64,000 nt of DNA from Phormidium ambiguum IAM M-71 (GCF_001904725.1 NZ_MRCE01000001.1:81167-145166); one strand, 5' to 3'. Shown: positions 44,247 to 53,375, counted from the first letter of the stretch. Numbers and translations: made by a program. Notes: generated from the letters alone by a model not told the origin.

Positions 44247-45290
44247 ATGCACAAAATCCCCGTTACAGTTATTACCGGATTTCTCGGTAGTGGAAAAACC
44301 ACTTTAATTCGTCATTTATTAGAAAACAATCAAGGCCGAAAAATAGCCGTAATTGTTAACGAATTTGGCGAACTAGGAATAGATGGAGAATTAATCCGTT
44401 CCTGCCAAGTTTGTGAAGATGAAGAAGATGTAAATAACAACATTCTTGAACTCACCAATGGATGTCTTTGTTGCACCGTTCAAGAAGAATTTTTGCCCAC
44501 AATGCAAGAATTATTAAAACGTCGGGAAAACTTAGACTGTATCTTAATTGAAACATCAGGATTAGCTTTACCTAAACCGTTAATTCAAGCATTCCGCTGG
44601 CCAGAAATTCGTACAGGTGCTACTGTTGATGGTGTAGTAACAGTCGTAGATTGTGAAGCCTTGGCTTCAGGAAATTTAGTTAGCGATCTCAATGCTTTAA
44701 ATGCTCAAAGACAAGCCGATCCTAACTTAGATCATGAAACACCGATCGAAGAACTCTTTGAAGACCAATTAGCTTGTGCTGACTTAGTATTGCTCAGTAA
44801 GATCGATCGCATAGACAGCCAAACTCAAATTCAAATTGAGAAATGGTTAAAGCAACAACTACGTTCTGCTGTTAAGTTGGTTCCTTGCCAAAAAGGTGAA
44901 ATTAATCCAGAGTTACTACTAGGATTTAACGCCGCAGTTGAAGATAATTTAGAAACTCGCCCCAGTCATCACGATACCGAAGAAGAACACGAACACGACG
45001 ACAATATTAATTCAGTTCACTGTATTTTAGAAGGTAACTTCCAACCGCAAACATTAGTAGATAAATTACAAAACTTAGTCCAAAAACTAGAGATTTATCG
45101 AATTAAAGGTTTCGTTTCTGTACCTAATAAACCCATGCGTTTGGTATTGCAAGGAGTTGGCGATCGCTTAGAATACTTTTACGATCGACCTTGGCAAAAA
45201 ACTGAACCCAGACAAACCAAATTAGTCTTAATCGGGCGGGATTTAGAAACTACAGAAATTACCGCCGAACTGCAAAAAATCGCCGTTTAA
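44247..45290 (+). CDS. CobW/COG0523-family GTPase
   Basis: G3E-family metallochaperone GTPase: Walker A GFLGSGKTTLIRHLL, NEFGELGIDGELI, the metal motif NGCLCCTVQEEF (CxCC), ETSGLALPKP and a C-terminal CobW domain. A His/Glu/Asp-rich stretch HHDTEEEHEHDDN (~247-259) is likely to bind metal. Relatives insert cobalt, zinc or nickel into target proteins. The neighbour hupE hints at nickel or cobalt. ATG 44247 fits the family start; the in-frame ATG at 44184 lies within a repetitive spacer. Confidence 0.88.
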   Translation: MHKIPVTVITGFLGSGKTTLIRHLLENNQGRKIAVIVNEFGELGIDGELIRSCQVCEDEEDVNNNILELTNGCLCCTVQEEFLPTMQELLKRRENLDCILIETSGLALPKPLIQAFRWPEIRTGATVDGVVTVVDCEALASGNLVSDLNALNAQRQADPNLDHETPIEELFEDQLACADLVLLSKIDRIDSQTQIQIEKWLKQQLRSAVKLVPCQKGEINPELLLGFNAAVEDNLETRPSHHDTEEEHEHDDNINSVHCILEGNFQPQTLVDKLQNLVQKLEIYRIKGFVSVPNKPMRLVLQGVGDRLEYFYDRPWQKTEPRQTKLVLIGRDLETTEITAELQKIAV

Positions 45291-45331
45291 TATCCTTCAT
45301 CTATCTAGAGAAAGGTTTGTTTTTTGTTACT

Positions 45332-45362
45332 CCCCTACAAAGTCTCTGTCCTTTTGTAGGGG
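45332..45362 (+). terminator. hairpin between the CobW and carotenoid-protein genes
   Basis: CCCCTACAAA (45332-45341) is perfectly inverted at 45353-45362 around an eleven-base loop. There is no T-run after it, so it may be a processing or dispersed palindrome in the 5' region of the next gene. Confidence 0.5.
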
Positions 45363-45421
45363 CATTAATTTGTCTATTTATTTCAATATGTAAATGTACA
45401 TTAACAATTCAGCAAAAAACA

Positions 45422-45901
45422 ATGACAGTTAGCAATTTAAATGCTTACGACCAAGGTAAACAAGCATTAAAAAATTTAAATGTAGATGACCAACTCGGCT
45501 TACTTTGGTTTGTATACACCAAATTAGGAAATTCAATTACACCAGCTGCACCAGGCGCTTCTGGATCAGAAATTGCTCAAGGATTATTTAACCAAGTTAA
45601 AGCGCTTCCTCATCAAGAACAATTACAAGCAATGCGCGATATTGCGGCCAAAGCTAACACTCAAATTAGTCGGGAATATGGTTCTTTGAGTCCCGAAACA
45701 AAGTTAGCTTTTTGGTATTTCTTAGCTCAAGGAATGGAAACAAAGACTATTATTCCTGTACCCTCTGATTATAAACTTCCCCAAGCAGGAAAAGACTTGT
45801 TAACCAAAATAGAAGGTTTAAGTTTTCAAGAGCAAATTGATTTTCTCAGAGGTGCGGTTTTACCAATGGGAGCAGAACCTGCGAGTGGTTCTCAAATTTA
45901 A
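45422..45901 (+). CDS. helical carotenoid protein (OCP N-terminal domain homologue)
   Basis: The 159-aa protein matches the all-helical N-terminal domain of the orange carotenoid protein: LNVDDQLGLLWFVYTKLGNSITPAAPG, ALPHQEQLQAMRDIAAKANTQISREYGSLSPETKLAFWYFLAQGM and LSFQEQIDFLRGAVLPMG. Such proteins bind a keto-carotenoid and quench singlet oxygen or phycobilisome excitation. The C-terminal NTF2 domain of full-length OCP is absent. No CTDH partner gene is adjacent; the NTF2-like gene at 46862 belongs to another family. ATG 45422 is chosen over an upstream in-frame start. Confidence 0.9.
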   Translation: MTVSNLNAYDQGKQALKNLNVDDQLGLLWFVYTKLGNSITPAAPGASGSEIAQGLFNQVKALPHQEQLQAMRDIAAKANTQISREYGSLSPETKLAFWYFLAQGMETKTIIPVPSDYKLPQAGKDLLTKIEGLSFQEQIDFLRGAVLPMGAEPASGSQI

Positions 45902-45970
45902 TAAATAGGAGTTGCGCTTCAGCGATAAATATGGCGCTGAAGCGCAACAACGTACTGAGGAATTATGATT

Positions 45971-46546
45971 TTAATCGGGGCGATGCTTAGCGGAATGCTT
46001 CTGTTTTCTGTACCAACGATACCATTCTCCAGAACTCCGAATTGCCAGCCAAAGTAAGATCATCGCAATGAGTCCTCCCTGACTTGGCGCGTCAAAGGCT
46101 AGCAACACTAAAACCACACATAAAGCATCTTGAATAAAGACTACCCAAAGCGGTAAACCTCGAAGGCGAAAAAACCAACCGATTTGGACTAGTTGTAGTA
46201 CTAAAGCTAATAGCCCGCCGATAAGACCAATAAGTATAATCATCCATCTATCCAAGTTAGCTGTTTGAGCTACAAAAGCGCCGACAATGGCTCCTACTAT
46301 GGGGCTAAATAGTAGATGAATGATTTGCAGAATGCGTTGTCCAAGAAGTTTTTTGGAAGCAAACAGTTCAAATAATGACCAACTGGTGAGTACTCCTACA
46401 ACTACCTGTGGATGAATCTGGGAAAGCAGCGGTACGCGAGACCAAAGATTGTCGCCTTGCAAAAGACCTATTAATAGTAATGGTAGGGCGATTCTCCCTA
46501 CCCCTACCGCAGCAGCAGCAGAAAGTGCAGCAAGGAGTTCAATCAT
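45971..46546 (-). CDS. DUF4126 family membrane protein
   Basis: A 191-residue polytopic protein with about five helices. The opening MIELLAALSAAAAVGVGRIALPLLLIGLL, the GAIVGAFVAQ segment and the basic tail (WYRWYRKQKHSAKHRPD) resemble DUF4126/SdpI-like unknowns in cyanobacteria. No function can be deduced. It converges on the carotenoid-protein gene. Confidence 0.6.
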   Translation of the reverse strand: MIELLAALSAAAAVGVGRIALPLLLIGLLQGDNLWSRVPLLSQIHPQVVVGVLTSWSLFELFASKKLLGQRILQIIHLLFSPIVGAIVGAFVAQTANLDRWMIILIGLIGGLLALVLQLVQIGWFFRLRGLPLWVVFIQDALCVVLVLLAFDAPSQGGLIAMILLWLAIRSSGEWYRWYRKQKHSAKHRPD

Positions 46547-46861
46547 ATTTACTGTTCTCTTAACAGAAAGGGGTAAACACCAGTTTTTAGCTTAATGTTT
46601 CTTAATTGTAACTCTTTTCTGTTGATAAGTTTTGCTGTAGGCTCAAGAGTAAGTATGTTACTAATTCGCTGTAAAAACGATAGAAAAGTAAAATTTGTGT
46701 TTCAGAGTAAAATAAATTATGCCAGCTTATCAAAGATTAGGAACAGCTTGCAATTGTGGAGCTATTTTTGATGATGCGATCGAGAATATTATATGAAGGG
46801 ATAAACTGTAGAGTGTAGAGACGACAGATCTAACGTCTCTACAAATATATAAGGTGAATTA
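46547..46861. other. spacer with a dispersed hairpin and a possible short ORF
   Basis: The spacer holds a dispersed hairpin (46814-46843) and one open run of 25 codons on the + strand (46719-46796, opening MPAYQRLGTACNCGA). That run lacks a clear ribosome site and homologue I know, so I do not call it a gene. Promoters for the DUF4126 gene should lie at the left end. Confidence 0.35.
46814..46843. repeat. dispersed palindrome TGTAGAGACG/CGTCTCTACA
   Basis: TGTAGAGACG (46814-46823) and CGTCTCTACA (46834-46843) form a stem with a ten-base loop. The same arms form the hairpin after the porin at 35013-35048. It lies downstream of the NTF2-like gene's stop. Confidence 0.7.
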
Positions 46862-47293
46862 TCAATTCCTTTGCCAACGAAACTTGCGTTCTGACTCTAA
46901 AATTGGCATGTCATTGATACTAGCTTCTCGTCGCTGCATCAATCCGTTAGGGGCAAATTCCCACTGTTCATTTCCGTAAGCGCGATACCATTGACCAGAA
47001 TCATTATGATACTCGTATTCAAACTTTACAGAAATCCGATTATCAGTAAAACTCCACAGTTCCTTTTTGAGTCGATAATCTAATTCTGTATTCCACTTGC
47101 GAGTGAGAAATTCTTTAATCTTTTCTCTTCCGCTGAAAAACTCCGATCGATTTCGCCAAACTGAATCTTCGGTGTAAGCTAAAGAAACTCGCTCTGGATC
47201 ACGAGTATTCCAAGCATCTTCCGCTGCTTGTACTTTAGCTTTAGCAGTTTCTGGCGTAAACGGTGGTAGGGGAGGTCTAGTTTCCATAGTCAA
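46862..47293 (-). CDS. NTF2-like protein (DUF1348/SnoaL type)
   Basis: The 143-aa protein has the cone-shaped NTF2 pattern: N-terminal helix [47 protein letters not shown] followed by strands [25 protein letters not shown] and ending [10 protein letters not shown]. This combination is the DUF1348 family, found widely, sometimes in stress regulons. No catalytic residues can be named. Its proximity to the carotenoid protein is not evidence of an OCP-type pair. Confidence 0.8.
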   Translation of the reverse strand: MTMETRPPLPPFTPETAKAKVQAAEDAWNTRDPERVSLAYTEDSVWRNRSEFFSGREKIKEFLTRKWNTELDYRLKKELWSFTDNRISVKFEYEYHNDSGQWYRAYGNEQWEFAPNGLMQRREASINDMPILESERKFRWQRN

Positions 47294-47506
47294 TATCTCC
47301 AGTCAATAAGTACACAGAAAAGTTGTTAATTGAGTTTAGCTAATTGTGGTTCGATTTAATCAAGGGAATTAAACTAAACTGATAAGTTAGCGAGCATCTC
47401 AGTGCGATCGTCTAAACTCCAGTAAAATACTTTTATTTTTCCAAAAAAACAGCTATTATTCTAAGCTGGAGTAAAGCAACATAATCTCTATTATTTGATT
47501 GTGCAA

Positions 47507-48646
47507 ATGATAAGTTTCTGGGAAATTATTTTTTTAATTCTGATTGTTGGCTCGATCGCTTTTTATCTTACCTGTGCTTTCTGTACTCTAAAATTTTTTG
47601 TTCCTCCTGAGCAAGCGATCGAACCTTCAGGAGAAGGGGTTTCTCTCTTAATTCCCGTTTGTGGTATTGATGAAGGAGCCTGGGAAAATTGGTCATCAGT
47701 TTGTCAGCAAAACTATCCTAATTATGAAGTGCTTTTTGGTGTATTAGATCCAGAAGATCCGGCGATTCCTTTGCTGAAAAAGTTAGCAGTTAAATATCCC
47801 GATCGCGTAAAGTTATTAATTGGATTAACCCCGCGAGGTATTAATTACAAAGATAGCAATTTAAGTTATCTTTTAGAAGCTGCTCAACATGAAATCATTA
47901 TCTTCGCTGATAGTGATATTTGCGTAGTTCCTGACTACATTAGTATAGTTACCGCTCCTCTAAAAGATCCCAAAGTTGGTTTAGTAACTTGTGGATATGT
48001 CGGCAAAAATCCTCGAACAATAGTAGCAGCTTTAGCTTCCTTTGGTCGATGTTTTGATTTTATTCCATCAGCTTTAATTTCTGGGGTGATTGATGGCGGA
48101 TTTAAATTTGCGGTTGGCCCAACAATGGTAACTCGTAAATCATCTTTACAAGAATTTGGAGGGTTGCATTTAAACCGAATTGGATCGGACTACAATTTAG
48201 CGAAACGAGCAGTAGAAGCTGGTTATAAAATTGAATTTTCTCGGCATATTTTGGAGTCGGATACAACTGGCGAAAGCTTTTGGTCATTCTTTCAACGAGA
48301 GGTACGTTGGGCAAGAACTATTCGCTTTAATCGCGGTTCACAATACTATGGAATGATTTTTTGTTACGGTGTTGTATATAGTATTTTGTTAATGTTTATA
48401 TCAGGATGGCAAAATTGGGCGATCGCTTTGTGTATAGCAACTTTTCTGATTCGCTACATTCAAGCGCTAATTGCCATTTTCACAATGAAATGTCCAAAAC
48501 TTTTACTTTGGCTTTGGTTGCTGCCTGTTAGAGATATTCTCAGCCTAACAGTTTGGATGCTTGGTGCTTTTGGTCAACAAATATATTGGCGTGGTAGATG
48601 GTTGACGATCGAAAAAGATGGCTTGATTATTCAAGGAGACAGTTAA
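47507..48646 (+). CDS. membrane glycosyltransferase family 2, ceramide-glucosyltransferase-like
   Basis: One N-terminal helix (~4-25), a GT2/GT21 catalytic domain and three C-terminal helices. The catalytic motifs are VSLLIPVCGIDEG, the D-x-D ADSDICVVPDYI, a GSDYNLAKRAVEAGY acceptor-side acid and QREVRWARTIR (the Q-x-x-R-W motif of processive or lipid GTs). The arrangement resembles ceramide glucosyltransferase and hopanoid HpnI. The acceptor is probably a lipid at the membrane face. Start is ATG 47507; upstream TTG/GTG in-frame codons would add four residues. Confidence 0.82.
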   Translation: MISFWEIIFLILIVGSIAFYLTCAFCTLKFFVPPEQAIEPSGEGVSLLIPVCGIDEGAWENWSSVCQQNYPNYEVLFGVLDPEDPAIPLLKKLAVKYPDRVKLLIGLTPRGINYKDSNLSYLLEAAQHEIIIFADSDICVVPDYISIVTAPLKDPKVGLVTCGYVGKNPRTIVAALASFGRCFDFIPSALISGVIDGGFKFAVGPTMVTRKSSLQEFGGLHLNRIGSDYNLAKRAVEAGYKIEFSRHILESDTTGESFWSFFQREVRWARTIRFNRGSQYYGMIFCYGVVYSILLMFISGWQNWAIALCIATFLIRYIQALIAIFTMKCPKLLLWLWLLPVRDILSLTVWMLGAFGQQIYWRGRWLTIEKDGLIIQGDS

Positions 48647-48716
48647 AGATTGGGGACAGGGAAATTTTAGATTTTAGACTTAATTTTCCCTTATCCCCTT
48701 GTATTCTTACTTTACC

Positions 48717-49724
48717 TTAACTTGATAAAATCAATTCTTGCTCCTCTACTAATTGATAAGTATTAAGTAAGTAATTGGGCTGAAAAATAGTAATGATATA
48801 ACCAATCATAATTAGAGTTACAGAGCTAATTATAATGGGTATCGCTAAAGGCAAATAGACTAAATGTAATGGATTACTCATTAGCATACCGCTTAATCTT
48901 TCCCAGAAAGCTTGCAGTTTACTTTTGGTATCCAACATTAAAGTTGAGTAAGACTTTCCTGAAGTTGAAATTGCAGTTTTCAGAAGAGATTTTTGCCAGA
49001 AATAATCATGTCCCATAAGTAGGAAACGCCAGAAAAAATGGGAAATTCCTGATGGTGGGGCATGATTAGCTTTCGCTTGTGGTTGTTGCCAGATTGTGTA
49101 ACCTCGATCGAGTAAATCATAAGCATGAATTACACAGTTACCACGATACAAAGGTAGGTCTAGGGGAATCGGATTTTTGAGCAAGAAATCCCGGCGAAAA
49201 GCTACATTATTCAAAAAATATTGAGATGTTTTAGTTAAACTTTTTTTGTGAGAATATTGCGGAAAAATGTAACTCAAAGCCATTGCTGTACCATAAGGGC
49301 CATTACCCCTGGTAACTGTTTCGCCAGCTACAATTTCAATTTCATCCCCCTGAGTAAAGGAAGTCAGGATATTTTTTAGCCAATCTGTTTGATAGATGCA
49401 GTCCGAATCGCAGTAAACTACTATTTCCCCTGTGACTAATTCCGCCCCCAGCATTTTGGCTTCGTAATAGCTAGTCTTAACGTTGGTACGGTGAACTTTA
49501 ATCCAAGGGTACTGTTGACAAAGCTGTTTAAGTAATTCTGGGGGTGTATCGCCACTCTCAATTAACAAAACTTCGTTGGCTAAATTTGGGGAAATTTCCT
49601 GATTTGCCAGTGAGTTCAGAGACTTAGCTAAGTCTTTGGGATTAGCGTTAGCCAAATTTTCGGTTTCGATAATGAGCGAAAAACTAGGTAAATTCCGCAT
49701 ATATGGTGTCTGTAAATGTTCCAT
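48717..49724 (-). CDS. glycosyltransferase family 2 with C-terminal membrane helices
   Basis: The GT2 fold starts SFSLIIETENLANANPKDLAKSLNSLANQ, followed by the DxD motif VVYCDSDCIYQTDWL, and NNVAFRRDFLLKNPIPLD. Two helices near residues ~275-320 (MLMSNPLHLVYLPLAIPIIISSVTLIMIGYIITIF) anchor the protein. Sugar and acceptor are unknown. It is divergent from the ABC exporter with only 41 bases between start codons, so both probably share regulation. Confidence 0.8.
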   Translation of the reverse strand: MEHLQTPYMRNLPSFSLIIETENLANANPKDLAKSLNSLANQEISPNLANEVLLIESGDTPPELLKQLCQQYPWIKVHRTNVKTSYYEAKMLGAELVTGEIVVYCDSDCIYQTDWLKNILTSFTQGDEIEIVAGETVTRGNGPYGTAMALSYIFPQYSHKKSLTKTSQYFLNNVAFRRDFLLKNPIPLDLPLYRGNCVIHAYDLLDRGYTIWQQPQAKANHAPPSGISHFFWRFLLMGHDYFWQKSLLKTAISTSGKSYSTLMLDTKSKLQAFWERLSGMLMSNPLHLVYLPLAIPIIISSVTLIMIGYIITIFQPNYLLNTYQLVEEQELILSS

Positions 49725-49765
49725 TTGAAAATTCCCTTAATATAAGGCATAACTAGCAATTTCCT

Positions 49766-51415
49766 ATGAATATAATTCACTTTCTGCTCAGTTCTTCTTG
49801 GAAAATGGTCACTCTGGCTATTGTCACAGGTTTGTTTAGTGGTGCTAGTAGTGCTGGTTTAATCGCTTTGATTGGCAATTCTGTTAGTAACAAAGGCTAC
49901 TCTTCATCACCTGTTCTGGCTTGGGGATTTGTGGGGCTAGTACTGATAGTACTACTGACGAGTATTTTCTCTCAAGTGGTATTAATTAAGTTAGCGCAGG
50001 ATGCGGTATTCCAATTGCAGTTGCGTTTGAGTCGTCAGATTCTGGCTTCTGAGTTGAGTGAGTTGGAACAGTTAGGAACACCAAGGTTATTAGCAACTCT
50101 GACTGAGGATGTACAGGCGATTTCGCAAGCAGTTTTTAGTTTGCCTTTAATCTGCATTAATTTGGCGATCGTTGGTGGGTGTTTACTTTATGTTGCTTGG
50201 CTATCACCGCAAGTTTTGTTGATGATTTTGGTGCTGTTAGTAATAGCTATTTCCAGTTCTAATTGGTTTTTTAAAAAGGGCAGGCAAATGTTAGCCTTAG
50301 CTCGTGAAGAACAAGATATATTATTTAATCATTTTCGCACAATTTCCGAAGGAGTCAAGGAATTAAAGTTACATTATCAGCGTCGTCAAGATTTTTTAGC
50401 TGAAGATTTAACAGTTGCGGCTGCAAATTTTCGGCGGCACAATTTTCGCGGCTTGTCTTTGTTTGCAGTTCATACTAATTGGGGTAAATTAATATTTTTC
50501 TTTGCCATTGGCGCAGTTTTATTTTTACTGCCTAAACTGATAACGATTAATCCTCAAACCGTTACGGCTTATGTTTTAACTTTCACGTATTTGATTGCGC
50601 CAATGGAAACAATTGTGAATAAATTACCTTTAATAACTAAAGCAGATGTATCTTTGAAAAAAATTGAGGTACTGGGTTTAGCTTTAGCTAGTCATGCGGA
50701 AGAGGCAACAGTTAAACCTACGTTTGTTGATGTTGCTAAGCAAAGTTTACAACCAAGTTGGAGTTCTTTGGAATTGCGGGGAGTGACTCATGCTTATGGT
50801 AGCGATCGGGAAGATTTGGACTTTATTCTTGGGCCGATCGATCTAAAATTTAAACCAGGAGAAATCGTATTTCTCATTGGTGGTAATGGTAGCGGTAAAT
50901 CTACTTTGGCCAAATTAATCACCGGACTTTATATTCCTGAATCAGGAAAAATTTGGTTAGATAATCAACCAATTAATCAGCAAAATCGAGAATGGTATCG
51001 TCAGCATTTTTCCGTAGTTTTTTCTGATTTTTACTTGTTCGATCGACTCTTAGGCTTTGGACAATCTAATCTCGATTCAGTCGCGGAAGGATATTTGCGC
51101 CAACTGCAACTTGACCATAAAGTAAAAGTGGAAAATGGTAAACTTTCCACGACTGCGCTTTCTCAAGGACAGCGCAAAAGATTAGCGTTGCTTACTGCTT
51201 ATTTAGAAGATCGACCAATTTACCTGTTTGATGAATGGGCATCAGATCAAGATCCAATTTTTAAAGAGTTATTTTACACGGAACTTTTGCCCAAACTGCG
51301 AAACAAAGGTAAATTGGTGTTAGTTATTAGTCACGACGACCAATATTTTGAGGTAGGCGATCGCGTAATTAAACTCGATTACGGGAAACTGATCTATGAC
51401 AAAGCTTTTGTTTAA
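49766..51415 (+). CDS. cyclic-peptide-type ABC exporter (SyrD/YojI family)
   Basis: A fused membrane-ATPase half-transporter. Six helices occupy ~1-290, and the ATPase follows with Walker A FLIGGNGSGKSTLAKLI (~372), signature LSQGQRKRLALLTAYL and Walker B RPIYLFDEWASDQDP. The SQGQRKR signature and the DEWASDQDP sequence are characteristic of the cyclic-peptide/siderophore exporter subgroup (SyrD, PvdE, YojI) rather than lipid exporters. It should export a small peptide, siderophore or glycolipid. No peptide synthetase is nearby. Length 549 aa is normal for this family. Confidence 0.87.
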   Translation: MNIIHFLLSSSWKMVTLAIVTGLFSGASSAGLIALIGNSVSNKGYSSSPVLAWGFVGLVLIVLLTSIFSQVVLIKLAQDAVFQLQLRLSRQILASELSELEQLGTPRLLATLTEDVQAISQAVFSLPLICINLAIVGGCLLYVAWLSPQVLLMILVLLVIAISSSNWFFKKGRQMLALAREEQDILFNHFRTISEGVKELKLHYQRRQDFLAEDLTVAAANFRRHNFRGLSLFAVHTNWGKLIFFFAIGAVLFLLPKLITINPQTVTAYVLTFTYLIAPMETIVNKLPLITKADVSLKKIEVLGLALASHAEEATVKPTFVDVAKQSLQPSWSSLELRGVTHAYGSDREDLDFILGPIDLKFKPGEIVFLIGGNGSGKSTLAKLITGLYIPESGKIWLDNQPINQQNREWYRQHFSVVFSDFYLFDRLLGFGQSNLDSVAEGYLRQLQLDHKVKVENGKLSTTALSQGQRKRLALLTAYLEDRPIYLFDEWASDQDPIFKELFYTELLPKLRNKGKLVLVISHDDQYFEVGDRVIKLDYGKLIYDKAFV

Positions 51416-51423
51416 AATGCTTT

Positions 51424-52359
51424 TTAATCTCGCTCTCTAGAGCGAATTTGTGTAATTGAACCATCTGCTTTAGTAATACTAAAAGCATCAAATTCGTCAT
51501 CATCCAATTCACCAAATACTGTTACCTGTTCACCAATCACCAAATTGAGGCGTTGTCCTCTAGGACGATCGGCATCAACTAATACCTGTTGATTCCCCAT
51601 AGAAAGAATAAACTCATCATTAAAAACTGCTGTTACCGTTCCTGAAATATTGCTAATTCCCCATTGAATTACAGGATTGGTATTAGAAAATGTTGAATTT
51701 ACGGGAGTAATATTTGTTACAGATTGTTTGAGTACAGCAAAACTGTTTGCCATTTGTTGCACAAGAGTAGGGCTAGAAAAAGCACTTCCTATCCTTCCTT
51801 CTTTCGCACCAAACATTTTGTAATGTTCCCATCCACTACTAAAAAAGCCATTGTCTTTAGCTACTTTTACATCAGGATTGGTTGCTAAGTAAAAATTATC
51901 GTCAAATAATGCTGGCATCCTTCCTTCTACTGCACCGTAATTGAGAAAATGAGATAAAGGATTAATTTCAGCAGCCGCAACATCAGGATGAAGATTTAAA
52001 TATTGAGCCGCGTCAAACCATTGACCCGTGAGTGAATCAAACTGAGAATTAGGATTTTGATCGATCGGTAAATTTCCCAAAATTGCCGAACCATCAGTCC
52101 GCAAAATGGTGAAAGTATCTACCTCAAAATCATCCCATTCAGCAACAATTACATTTACTTGTTCTCCGGGAATCAATCCTAGTTGATTTGCTCGTAATGG
52201 TTCTGGATCTATTACTATTTGTCCGCCTCCATTGCGCTGCAAAATAAAATCATCACCATTGTCTATCAATCCAACAACCGTTCCTGATATGCTCATTCCA
52301 GAATACAGATTGCTAAGATTAAATCCCGTGTTTTGTGGTGCTAAAGTAACTAATTCCAT
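51424..52359 (-). CDS. protein with two OB-like domains flanking PDV/EGR repeats
   Basis: The 311-aa protein is internally symmetric. Residues ~23-90 and ~230-300 align as a duplicated domain: ISGTV, then (N)DxFIL, a VD pair, L-L-x-G-E-Q-V-x-V, and D-F/A-F-x-I-x-x-x-DGS. Between them are two ~40-residue repeats, FDAAQYLNLHPDV...FLNYGAVEGRMP and FDDNFYLATNPDV...YKMFGAKEGRIG. The NPDV/EGR repeat recurs in secreted or surface cyanobacterial and proteobacterial proteins. There is no classical signal peptide. Convergent with the ABC exporter (8-base gap). Function unknown. Confidence 0.7.
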   Translation of the reverse strand: MELVTLAPQNTGFNLSNLYSGMSISGTVVGLIDNGDDFILQRNGGGQIVIDPEPLRANQLGLIPGEQVNVIVAEWDDFEVDTFTILRTDGSAILGNLPIDQNPNSQFDSLTGQWFDAAQYLNLHPDVAAAEINPLSHFLNYGAVEGRMPALFDDNFYLATNPDVKVAKDNGFFSSGWEHYKMFGAKEGRIGSAFSSPTLVQQMANSFAVLKQSVTNITPVNSTFSNTNPVIQWGISNISGTVTAVFNDEFILSMGNQQVLVDADRPRGQRLNLVIGEQVTVFGELDDDEFDAFSITKADGSITQIRSRERD

Positions 52360-52559
52360 AGTAAGCTTTTGGTTGTGTGAGTGTACGGATTGATGCTTAT
52401 AGTTAAAGCAACAAGACAGAAATTTGACTTGTTATTTTGCTTTCATTTATTAAGATACGAGTAAAATGTTTCAGAAAGGTTACAAATCAATTTGCAATTT
52501 TGCTTATGGAACTAAGATAATTATTGATATGTCATTAGCTAAGGAGAATGTGAATCAAT

Positions 52560-53375
52560 ATGAATTCTATTATCAAAACTGGTGATTTACTGGCGATCGA
52601 TCCCCAGGGATTTGTGATTAACCCTTGCAGTTTTACGAAAATTACACCTCCTTGGACGGAACTTATCGATGATACCAAAGCTGCTTACTTGGAAATTTTT
52701 GGCAACAAATTACATAGTTTATATATTCGAGGTTCTGTTCCCAGAGGAAAGGCAATTTCTAGAGTTTCCGATCTTGATAGTTTAGCTGTAATTTTGGGAG
52801 AGCTAGAGGAAAATGAATTAGCAAACATTCATCTATGGAGTAAAAAAGCTAAACATTTCTATCCTTTTTGTAAAAATATTGAATCTCTGTGTGCTAGCTA
52901 TCAAGAAATTATGGAATCAGATTCTACTTTAAGAATGGTGATTAAAACTCAAAGTTTATGTATTTTTGGTGATGATTTAACTCTGGTTTTGCCTGATTAC
53001 AAGCCTGGAATTGAAATGATTAGTCATGCTTTCAATCTAGCAGAAGACTTAGAAATTTTCCAAGATGAATTACAGCGTTTAGGAAATAACAATTTTTTCT
53101 ATTCCCAGTTTATTAAAGATAGATGTGCTTGGATCATGAAAAGAATTGTGAGAACAGGCTTAGAACTAGTAATGTTAAAAGAACAAGTTTATACAAGAGA
53201 TTTATATCCTAGCTATCTGTTATTTTCTCAACATTATCCAGACAAAAAAAGATATATGAAAAAAGCTTTAGAGTTAACGATTAACCCTTCAGATAATCGG
53301 TCTGGTTTGTTAGTTTTTTTAAGGGATTTTGGCAGTTGGCTAGTGGAGGAGGTTGAAAATGAGTTTGCTATTTAA
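52560..53375 (+). CDS. nucleotidyltransferase-domain protein
   Basis: The N-terminal ~150 residues show the polymerase-beta-type nucleotidyltransferase motif SLYIRGSVPRGKAISRVSDLDSLAVI, that is G-S-x-x-R-G-x(n)-S-D-x-D, with Asp residues that bind magnesium. The C-terminal half is helical (AFNLAEDLEIFQDELQRLGNN...). The architecture resembles aminoglycoside or protein nucleotidyltransferases, but no particular target is evident. Preceded by a good ribosome site (AAGGAGAATGTG). It is convergent with the JmjC-type gene across a strong terminator. Confidence 0.78.
   Translation: MNSIIKTGDLLAIDPQGFVINPCSFTKITPPWTELIDDTKAAYLEIFGNKLHSLYIRGSVPRGKAISRVSDLDSLAVILGELEENELANIHLWSKKAKHFYPFCKNIESLCASYQEIMESDSTLRMVIKTQSLCIFGDDLTLVLPDYKPGIEMISHAFNLAEDLEIFQDELQRLGNNNFFYSQFIKDRCAWIMKRIVRTGLELVMLKEQVYTRDLYPSYLLFSQHYPDKKRYMKKALELTINPSDNRSGLLVFLRDFGSWLVEEVENEFAI

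Noticed and set aside
46719-46796. 25-codon frame with a CNCG motif
   Set aside because: Too short, no ribosome site, no known family.
46862-47293. NTF2-like gene as the CTDH partner of the carotenoid protein
   Set aside because: Its sequence is of the DUF1348 type and lacks OCP C-terminal domain motifs.
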